DNA from: Chara braunii
Lineage: Eukaryota; Streptophyta; Charophyceae; Charales; Characeae
Direction: 5' to 3'
NCBI GenBank assembly: GCA_003427395.1
Contig: BFEA01001081.1
Coordinates: 103,638-127,370, forward strand
Length of the DNA stretch: 23,733 bases
Shown: piece after piece, positions 1-7,409 of the stretch
Numbering within the stretch: the stretch's first letter is position 1
Layout of the letters: every line of letters begins with the position of its first letter
Translations under genes and position numbers: made by a program
The notes under the pieces: model-generated
The model's database searches: none
What the model was told of the DNA's origin: nothing
Seen by the model: only the letters and a program-made list of their open reading frames with translations

Positions 1-53
<53 letters not shown>
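1..53. repeat. (AG)n microsatellite
   Basis: Uninterrupted AG dinucleotides from the window start to the first unit of the satellite array. The tract runs off the left edge, so its full length is unknown. A shorter, interrupted AG tract (about 1592-1629) lies at the equivalent position before the second unit. Confidence 0.95.
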
Positions 54-55
<2 letters not shown>

Positions 56-1591
56 CTAGTTGAACAGCGAGTCAATTCGCAGTTATCGAGGTTGATGTCA
101 GGTCGTGATCTGTTTGGTGACTTAGCACCTTTAAGAAGTGGCAGACCACCTTCAAGAAGTGTCAACCTTCACGAAGTGTCAAACAGTCGGTGGTCACAGG
201 ACTCCAGTGTTAAAAGTATTCTTAGGGGACCTTGCGGTCGTGTTCAGAACATATTGGCGTAGCACTAGATGCTCACTAAGCAGTTCTGGATGTCGGTTAT
301 ATCGACACGTCATAAGATGCCTTACAAGCAAGCAGCGGCTGCTTGCAGGACCTTCTACCCGGTATGGATCTTTGAGAGCAGAGTTTCGCACTCCACCGTG
401 AGATCCACATCGGATAGGTGGACCTGCCATCCTACCGCTGCTAGCTGTAGTCATCTTGAGGGAGTCGATGAGGTGAGGACCCGACAAAGAAAACTCTCAG
501 TGGACTTTGCTGCTGTGTTTTTGGAACTTATTGGCGTAGCACTGGATGCTCACCAAGTAGTTCTGGATGTCAGTTATATCGACAAATCATAGGATGCCTT
601 ACAAGCAAGCAGCGGATGCTTGCAGGACCTTCTACCCGGTGTGGATCTTTGAGAGCAGAGTTTCGCACTCCACCGTGGGATCCACATCGGATAGGTGGAC
701 CTACCATCCTACCGCTGTCAGCTGTCGTCATCTTGAGGGAGTCGACGAGGTGAGGACCCGGCAAAGAATACGGTCAGGGGACTTTGCTGCCGTGTTTGGA
801 ACATATTGGTGTAGCACTAGATGCTCACCAAGCAGTTCTGGATGTCGGTCATATTGACACATCATAAGATGCCTTACAAGCAAGCAGCGACTGCTTGCAG
901 GACCTTCTACCCGGTGTGGATCTTTGAGAGCAGAGTTTCGCACTCCACCGNACACATCATAAGATGCCTTACAAGCAAGCAGCGACTGCTTGCAGGACCT
1001 TCTACCCGGTGTGGATCTTTGAGAGCAGAGTTTCGCACTCCACCGTAAGATCCACATCGGATAGGCGGACCTACCATTCTACGGCTGTTGGCTGTAGTCA
1101 TCTTGAGAGTCAATGAGGTGAGGACCCAACAAAGAACACTCTTAGGGGACTTTGCTGCCGTGTTTGGAACTAATTGGCGTAGCACTAGATGCTCACCAAG
1201 CAGTTCTGGATGTCGTTTATAACGACACATCATATGATGCCTTACAAGCAAGTTGTGGTCGGATCCTGTCCCCCATTCCCGACGCGGATCTATGAGAGCA
1301 GATTTGACGCAATCCACCATTAGATCCACATCGGAGAGGCGGAACGGTCATCCTCCCGTTGTTCAGTGTAATCATCATGTGGGAGTCGACATCGCAAGAA
1401 CCCGACGATGTTCCAATTGGGACGTGCTCTTGTTTCATGATGTGCAGGTGCGTACCGGCGGTGCGTTAGATCCCCTCCTCGACGTGAAGCAAAGTGTGAG
1501 GGAATTGCTCAGGGCTCACACCAGAGGTGCGATTGAACTCGCACTTTGATGGAGAAGCAGTTGCGCAGTCCATCAGCGCGATGATTTAATA
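54..1591. repeat. First copy of 1,576-bp tandem unit (satellite-like)
   Basis: This unit starts after the AG tract with a palindrome-like block (63-84) and ends in a terminal module (palindrome 1525-1546, hairpin 1547-1575, then ATTTAATATG). Its body is four diverged monomers of about 277 bp, recognisable by the recurring phrase around GTAGCACTAGATGCTCACC at about 259, 537, 814 and 1177. ORFs cross it on both strands, but they repeat from monomer to monomer in shifting frames and have no recognisable domain, so I do not call genes here. The N at 951 is an assembly gap. Confidence 0.85.
857..1045. other. Assembly gap (1 N) flanked by exact 94-bp duplication
   Basis: The 94 bp before the single N at 951 (857-950) are identical to the 94 bp after it (952-1045). 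This is the signature of two overlapping contig ends placed side by side with a token N. The true sequence probably has one copy of the segment. Confidence 0.85.
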
Positions 1592-2432
1592 TGAAGAGAG
1601 AGATAGACAGAGAGAGAGAGAGAGAGAGACTCTAGTTGAACAGCGAGTCAATTCGCAGTTATCGAGGTTGATGTCAGGTCGTGATCTGTTTGGTGACTGA
1701 GCACCTTTAAGAAGTGGCAGACCACCTTCAAGAAGTGTCAACCTTCACGAAGCGCCAAACAGTTGGCAGTCAGAGGACTCCAGTGCTAAAAGCATTCTTA
1801 GGGGACCTTGCGGTCGTGTTCAGAACATATTGGCATAGCACTAGATGCTCACCAAGCAGTTCTGGATGTCAGTTATATCGACACGTCATAAGATGCCTTA
1901 CAAGCAAGCAGCGGCTGCTTGCACGACTTTCTACCCGGTATGGATCTTTGAAAGCAGAGTTTCGCACTCCACCGTGAGATCCACGTCGGATAGGTGGACC
2001 TGCCATCCTACCGCTGTTAGTTGTAGTCATCTTGAGGGAGTCGATGAGGTGAGGACCGGACAAAGAAAACTCTTTGTGGACTTTGCTGCCGTGTTTTTGG
2101 AACTTATTGGAGTAGCACTAGATACTCACCAAGCACTTCTGGATGTCGGTTATATCGACAAATCATAAGATGCCTTACAAGCAAGCAGCGGCTGCTTGCA
2201 GGACCTTCTACCCAGTGTGGATCTTTGAGAGCAGAGTTTCGCTTTCGACTGTGAGATCCACATCGGATAGGTGGACCTGCCATCCTACCGCTGTCAGCTG
2301 TAGTCATCTTGAGAGAGTCGATGAGGTGAGTACCCGGCAAAGAACACTGTCAGGGGACTTTGTTGCCGTGTTTGGAACATATTGGTGTAGCACTAGCTGG
2401 TCACCAAGCAGTTCTGGATGTCGGTCATATCG

Positions 2433-2621
2433 ACACATCATAAGATGCCTTACAAGCAAGCAGCGACTGCTTGCAGGACCTTCTACCCGGTGTGGATCTT
2501 TGAGAGCAGAGTTTCGCACTCCACCGNACACATCATAAGATGCCTTACAAGCAAGCAGCGACTGCTTGCAGGACCTTCTACCCGGTGTGGATCTTTGAGA
2601 GCAGAGTTTCGCACTCCACCG
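2433..2621. other. Assembly gap (1 N) flanked by exact 94-bp duplication
   Basis: The same artefact as in the first unit and at the equivalent place: 2433-2526 is repeated exactly at 2528-2621 around the N at 2527. Confidence 0.85.
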
Positions 2622-3100
2622 TGAGAGCCACATCGGATAGGCGGGCCTGCCATCCTACCGTTGTTGGTTGTAGTCATCTTGAGAGTCGATGAGGTGAGGA
2701 CCCGACAAAGAATACTCTTAGGGGACTTTGCTGCCGTGTTTGAAACTTATTGGCGTAGCACTAGATGCTCACCAAGCAATTCTGGATGCCGGTTATAACG
2801 ACACATCATATGATGCCTTACAAGCAAACTTTGGTCGGATGCCGTCCCCCATCCCCGACGCGGATCTATGAGAGCAGATTTGACGCAATCCACCGTTAGA
2901 TCCACATCGGAGAGGCGGAGCGGTTATCCTACCGCTGTTCAGTGTAGTCATCATGTGGGAGTCGACATCGCAAGAGCCCGACGATGTTCCAACTGGGACG
3001 TGCTCTTATTTTGTGATGTGCGGGTGTTTACCGGCGGTGCGTTGGATCCCCTCCTCGACGTGAAGCAAAGTGCGAGGAAATTGCTCAGGGCTCACACTAG

Positions 3101-3565
3101 AGGTGCGATTGAACTCGCACTTTGATGGAGAAGCAATTGCGCAGTCCATCAACGCGACGATTCAATATGGACATTGGCTTGTCATTTGTATAGTACAGGT
3201 TGAAAACGCCCTAAATCTTTTTGTGTAGAAGATTCATATCCATTCATACAAGTATCTCTTGTCATCGCAAACGTCGAGATGAAAACATCTCAAGTGAAAT
3301 TGTAAAGCACACAGAGACATCGCAAACATCGAGGTGAAAACATTTTCCAAAGTGCATCGAGGTGAAGTTGCCGACTGTTTTTCCAAAGGTGAGGTCTCAC
3401 AGCACACGAACAGTTTCTTGAAACCATTCATTGCAGAAAATTCATTCAAGGGCAAATTGCAAAGCACACAGAGACGTTTCAAAAAATCGTTGAACGCAAA
3501 ATATCATACAATCCCACATTGCAAAGTGCACGGAGGCTTTCCAAAAATCACAAAGTACATGGAGC
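3101..3565 (+). repeat. Left long inverted repeat of the element
   Basis: It matches the reverse complement of about 23158-23523 in the same order. The shared blocks are the palindrome (3101-3122), the TGATGGA/TCCATCA hairpin (3123-3151), the ATATGGACATTGGCTTGTCATTT region (about 3164-3186), a GAAGATTCATATCCATTC block (about 3229-3246) and an AAATTGCAAAGCACACAGAG block (about 3454-3473). The match decays inward to about 3565. Short ORFs on opposite strands at the two ends encode similar peptides (GKLQSTQRRFKK in both). That reflects the inverted repeat and not a gene. The outer limit is uncertain because the terminal module also occurs at 1525-1591. Confidence 0.75.
3123..3151. repeat. Terminal hairpin TGATGGA...TCCATCA
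   Basis: A 7-bp perfect inverted repeat (3123-3129 and 3145-3151) with a 15-base loop, immediately inside the palindrome 3101-3122. The same hairpin is at 1547-1575. On the right, GATGG...CCATC pairs lie within both 86-bp modules. Its position in every terminal module suggests a structural role at the element end. That role is inferred. Confidence 0.6.
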
Positions 3566-3567
3566 CA

Positions 3568-4213
3568 AAGTGCGAATATGTTCGCATTTCTCATACGAAA
3601 ACAACAACCAGCATTCCGTGGAGAGCACGAGATGTATTCCGGGGATAACAAAATTAGTAATCATTTAGTGCACTGCTGAATCCGTAAAACAACCTTAAGC
3701 ACACATACATTCTGACGACAATTGGCTTCCGAATGGAGAACGAGTTCGCAACAGTCATAAGGAATCTACAAGCAGCATTCAATGGAGACAAGCAAAGGGG
3801 GTGAACCGTAAAACGGGGCGGCACACGCACAACAAGGGCGAGCCAAAACATATGAAAACTGGGTGTCATTTCTCATATGAAACCAACAGTTCAATCACAA
3901 ATGTACGGCATCCAAAGTGCGAATATGTCCGCATTTCTCATACGGAAAAAACAATCAGCATTCCGTGGAGAGCACGAGATGTATTCCGGGGATAACAAAA
4001 TTGCTAATCATTTAGTGCACCGCTGAATCCGTAAATCAACTACAAGCATACATACATTCTGGCGACAATTGGTTTCCGAATGGAGAACAAGTTCGCAACT
4101 GTCATAAGGAACCAACTGACAATATTCAATGGAGACAAGCAGAGGGGGTGAACCGTAAAACGGGGCGGCACACGCAGAACAAGGGCGAGCCAAAACATAT
4201 GAAAGCTGGGTGG
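3568..4213. repeat. Tandem duplication, ~347-bp unit x2
   Basis: The sequence starting at 3568 with a palindrome copy repeats from 3915 with scattered differences: same GAGAGCACGAGATGTATTCC block, same GGTGAACCGTAAAACGGGGC block. The first unit is 347 bp. The second is truncated at about 4213, where a very G-rich tract begins. No coding potential beyond short ORFs is supported. Confidence 0.85.
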
Positions 4214-4215
4214 TC

Positions 4216-4237
4216 GGGGTGGGGCGGGGGAAAGGGG
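4216..4237 (+). other. G-quadruplex-type motif
   Basis: Four runs of at least four G (4216-4219, 4221-4224, 4226-4230, 4234-4237) separated by loops of 1, 1 and 3 bases. This fits the standard short-loop G4 pattern. It sits where the second 347-bp repeat stops matching the first. Confidence 0.6.
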
Positions 4238-4431
4238 CTTTCACACCGCAAAGTATTGCGAACGAAAGAGATAAGCACGAAACAATTTGGCGACCAAGAA
4301 TAAATCGTCGGTATCTTTCACATGAGTAACAGAGGAGCACAACCTCGAAACGAAGGAATGCAATACGGTCCTGCCGCGGTCTCAAAGGACATAAGGAGAA
4401 CAACCGAAAATAAACAAAAGGAGCACAAAGT

Positions 4432-4725
4432 TGGGATATTCATATCCGATATGTAAGCGTCTACTTAAAAGGAACTGCACCACGTGGTTGGGATATTTAC
4501 ATCGGCATCTAAGCTTCTACTTCACGTAAGTGTCCGCTGCTACCCTCTAGCTGATGTTGCGCGACAAACAATGAGAACAACCCGAAAACAAACAAAGGCA
4601 GCAAGGCGGTGTCGAAAGTCCTACGAGTAAAGATGACAGGTTCCACGAAATGAAGAACCCTTAAAAAATTGCTACAGCACGAGGCTGGGATATTCACATC
4701 GACACCTAAGCGTGTACTTGACCAA
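4432..4725. repeat. Three degenerate short direct repeats
   Basis: A phrase of the type TGGGATATTCACATCGRCAYCTAAGC plus a following CTACTT-like stretch recurs near 4432, 4489 and 4684. An AACAACCGAAAAYAAACAAA-like block near 4397 and 4577 accompanies it. No gene is visible here. Confidence 0.6.
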
Positions 4726-4792
4726 AACGTCCACTGCAATCCGATACCTCATCAAAACAACAGCACAGCTCGAACCGGCTGACTGCTAGATG

Positions 4793-4814
4793 AAGTGGGA
4801 ATAGATTCGCACTT
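4793..4814. repeat. 22-bp palindrome copy
   Basis: 8+6+8 palindrome with one arm mismatch (AAGTGGGA, spacer ATAGAT, TCGCACTT). It lies about 50 bp past the stop codon of the leftward Ulp1-like gene. Confidence 0.7.
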
Positions 4815-4866
4815 CTGCTTATGGCCTTTGGAAAAAAAAACTGCGCGTATTTTAACGACAGGGGTA

Positions 4867-5628
4867 TTATTCAGAGCCTTGGAGTATGTCCACCTCAATC
4901 CTCAGCCTGATGTTTGCAATGTCGCTTTGGGCTATCGGAAATGGTGACGGATAGCTGCGTGCAAGAAAAGAAGCGAAGGCGAGCATGAAAACACCGTAGC
5001 TTGACCCGTCCGACTGTTGAGGGACACCATGAGCAACCACCTTGGGCGCCGGGAGATCTAGTTTGGATTGTTGACCATATCGACAAACCGCTTCGTCACG
5101 GAGATATCGCATGAAGTTCGCAAGCACATCGGAAGAAAAACCGCCATCGTCTTGCAGGAGGGAGTCGTAGTACTCCAGCCCTTGGTCTCGGGCACATAAT
5201 AGGATCCAATGCACTCCATGTTTATAGACAGGAATCAAGACCATGCCGTACGAGAAAATATCCACATCTTTTGTCCATTTCGCAACCCTTTCATGTCGAT
5301 ACCCGCCACCGACGAGCTTGGTATAGAAAAAGGGACTGAAAATGTTGAGAGAGGGACCCCCAGGTAACGCAGCGTTGGCAAGCAAGGCCAAGTACGACTG
5401 CACCACCTCGTCGGAAAGCCATCGCCCCTAGACAAGAGTTTAAAGACTTTTCCTGATCAACGGAATCGAACTGGGACCTCTGCGAAGCGAGGAAACCACC
5501 TGATGGTCGTTGCTGAAATCTCCGCAGATGTCCTGCAACATTCTGAAGTCCGTAGCGCTAAGCTCCGCAGTAGGCAAGGGAACGCGAAAACATGATGTTG
5601 CCCCAACTGCACAAACACCCACGAACAA
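4867..5628 (-). pseudogene. Ulp1/C48-family protease-like relic (catalytic Cys lost)
   Basis: Ulp1-type proteases cleave SUMO-like proteins. Seen in frame: GRWLSDEVVQSYLALL (the family WLxDxxI entry), then FSYGMVLIPVYKHGVHW with the catalytic His, then LEYYDSLLQDD with the catalytic Asp, and VPQQSDGSSYGVF where the family has a Gln and a D-C-G catalytic Cys. Here Tyr (TAC) stands where Cys is expected, so cleavage activity is unlikely. The C-terminus (IRLRIEVDILQ) is complete and ends in a stop at 4867. The frame continues upstream of the ATG at 5406 through stops TAG 5428-5430 and TAA 5440-5442 into residues that fit the N-terminal part, so this is a relic. An acceptor-like TTTGTGCAG at about 5610 suggests the exon start. 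Ulp1 genes are frequent transposon passengers in plants. Confidence 0.8.
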
Positions 5629-5760
5629 GTGTGAGGAGGGAGCACAAACCCTGGGGCGGAATGGCTAAGAACTGTCTGCCCTTTTCCCAGAAAAGTTGTA
5701 TCCTCAACTGTTGAATGTGTCCTTCGCGATGTACTTAGGACACTGGTTTTTCAAGACACC

Positions 5761-6063
5761 CTATTTGCCTTCGTCATCAGACCCATCAGACAAAGCAGTA
5801 ACGCTCTCAATAGATGAAGCCAAATATTTCCACAGACCTTCCTCCTTATCTATTCCACAAGCCTTCAGAACCCTGACAGCTCTCTGGGAAAGGCGAGGCA
5901 TCTGGACCCTTTTAAACAACCCTTCACTTGACGACTTCTTCGGTAAAGCGGCCAATGACCTCCCTGAAAGACGTTTCTCGCGCACGGCTTCTGAAGGCTT
6001 CATGGACAGGGACATTAACAACCTCACACCTGTAGAACATAGAAAACAACCCACAACCCACAA
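5761..6063 (-). CDS. Possible upstream exon of the Ulp1-like gene
   Basis: A 100-codon open stretch in the same frame as the Ulp1 relic, between it and the repetitive ORF. It is basic first and then acidic (...GLWKYLASSIESV...SDGSDDEGK) and has no recognised domain. Same strand, frame and order are the only reasons to link it. A plus-strand ORF (5696-6085) overlaps it antisense and has no better support. Uncertain. Confidence 0.3.
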   Translation of the reverse strand: MWVVGCFLCSTGVRLLMSLSMKPSEAVREKRLSGRSLAALPKKSSSEGLFKRVQMPRLSQRAVRVLKACGIDKEEGLWKYLASSIESVTALSDGSDDEGK

Positions 6064-6155
6064 ACTTTTTTTTAAGAAGTGGTAATAGGTACATTAGCCC
6101 ATGACATCAATTTGGACGAACACAGAGCTGGCTAGTGACAGATAGGCGAGTGGTC

Positions 6156-7346
6156 CTATTCACAAATCTTACCGTCCTCGGGAGCCCTTTGAGGGAACTC
6201 GCCCTCCTGTCGCGCCACTGCGCCAACGTCCACGGACGATTCAAGGTTCTGCACCTTGGCCACGGCTGTGTCGCTAACCATCTCGGTGGCAGCTGAGTCG
6301 CTTGGCAAGTCGATGCGTTCATGAAGCACCATTTCCCGACCGGTACTGAGGACAGATGCTCGATCACCCCGTTCGGCACCGCAACGGGTGGACAAGGAGT
6401 CATGATTTTTCCGCTCTGGATCCATCTTGATGCTGACGGCCACCTCAACGCCTTCCACGGAGGATTCGACGTTCTGCATCTCGGCCACCCCTGAGTCGCT
6501 AACCAGCTCGGTGGCTGCCGAGTCATCACCCAAATCTATGGCTTCATAAAGTACCATTCCCCGAGCGGAGCTTAGGACAGACGGTCGACCACCCTGTTCT
6601 TCACCGCAACGGGTGGGCGAACAATCACCATCTTTCCGCTGAGGATCCGTCCGGATATCGACAGTCACCTCACCGCCTTCCACCACGGGTTCGCCGCCTT
6701 CCTCATCGCCATGAACCCGAGCGTCCACCGCGGGTTCTTCTTTGTCTTCATCGTCGCCAAGAACAGGAGCTTGCACGGACGTCCATTGACCTCCCTTAAC
6801 CGCACCCTCTCGCGTCGTATCCACAGCTGAACGACTGTGCAGAACCTCTTCGGAAGTCCCGATCATCAGCGCTCGTGCGTGGATCCACTTCACGTCTTCA
6901 CGAGCCGGCCCGTGTCGAGTCTCCTCTCCCCGCTGTAGAGCATGCGTTTCCCCTGGAGCTCCTGCACTCTCGCTGCGAGTGTCCACGAACACACCCTCCG
7001 AAGCATGACGTTCACACTTGCTCCCCCCGGTCTCCAACACTTTGGGAGACTCCCAGCGTTGAGTCTCCTCTTCCTGATGTACAACACGCATTCCTGGAGA
7101 GCGCTCATCTTGCCCAGGAGTGTGACGTTCGTGCTCGCTACCCCCGGTCTCCAACACTCCTGCAGGGGGCCCCTCCAGCACGTCGCGAGACCGCCAGTCT
7201 CGAGTCTCAACACATGAGAACGGAGGCGAGCAGGGCAACCCTGTGTCCAACTGAAGATGCGGGGGGTAGGACGTGACATTTTCTTGGCCCCGCGGAACTG
7301 TTGCGTGAGGAGCACTTATGGTTGAGGGCGACTTCAGCAAATCCAA
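6156..7346 (-). CDS. Repetitive acidic ORF, unknown function
   Basis: A 396-codon open frame with no recognised domain. Residues about 226-300 and 301-375 are a 75-residue tandem repeat (shared ...DPxRK..., TRCG, SAATExVSD, QNxESSV), corresponding to a 225-bp DNA repeat at 6671-6222. A shorter repeat, VLETGGSxxERH, recurs 39 residues apart near residues 64 and 103. The first codon is TTG and the frame is open further upstream to the TGA at 7410-7412, so the start is unknown and this may be an exon. It is in the same frame as the methyltransferase segment but separated from it by that TGA and by the gap at 7660. Composition suggests a disordered protein. It may be the N-terminal part of the Ulp1-like product, which is common architecture in transposon Ulp1 proteins, but no junction is visible. 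Confidence 0.45.
   Translation of the reverse strand: MDLLKSPSTISAPHATVPRGQENVTSYPPHLQLDTGLPCSPPFSCVETRDWRSRDVLEGPPAGVLETGGSEHERHTPGQDERSPGMRVVHQEEETQRWESPKVLETGGSKCERHASEGVFVDTRSESAGAPGETHALQRGEETRHGPAREDVKWIHARALMIGTSEEVLHSRSAVDTTREGAVKGGQWTSVQAPVLGDDEDKEEPAVDARVHGDEEGGEPVVEGGEVTVDIRTDPQRKDGDCSPTRCGEEQGGRPSVLSSARGMVLYEAIDLGDDSAATELVSDSGVAEMQNVESSVEGVEVAVSIKMDPERKNHDSLSTRCGAERGDRASVLSTGREMVLHERIDLPSDSAATEMVSDTAVAKVQNLESSVDVGAVARQEGEFPQRAPEDGKICE
6222..6671 (-). repeat. 225-bp in-frame tandem duplication
   Basis: Two copies (6671-6447 and 6446-6222) encode two similar 75-residue acidic blocks. The reading frame is preserved across both copies, so duplication happened while coding or is neutral because 225 is divisible by three. 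Confidence 0.7.
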
Positions 7347-7409
7347 ATGTATTCGGAGTTTGTGGCGGTCGCCCGAGCCGAGGGAACCGAAGGTCGCACC
7401 TTCGCTCCT

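Larger units (their letters stand above)
1592..3168. repeat. Second copy of 1,576-bp tandem unit
   Basis: A diverged direct repeat of the preceding unit, offset by exactly 1,576 bp. The opening AG tract and block (1628 against 52), the internal ~277-bp monomers (about 1834, 2113, 2387 and 2755), the N gap (2527 against 951) and the terminal module (3101-3168) all correspond. Scattered substitutions distinguish the copies, so this is a real duplication and not a sequence pasted twice. No gene is supported inside. Confidence 0.85.

Noticed and set aside
138-2677. Many 60-140-codon ORFs on both strands in the left satellite array
   Set aside because: They repeat with the ~277-bp monomers in shifting frames, cross assembly gaps and show no domain. 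They are explained by the repeat.
5696-6085. Plus-strand 129-codon ORF
   Set aside because: Antisense to the possible upstream exon of the Ulp1-like gene, and no recognisable domain on either reading. I kept only the minus-strand reading, at low confidence.
6875-7315. Overlapping ORFs antisense or out of frame to the acidic repetitive ORF
   Set aside because: High-GC shadow frames with no independent support.
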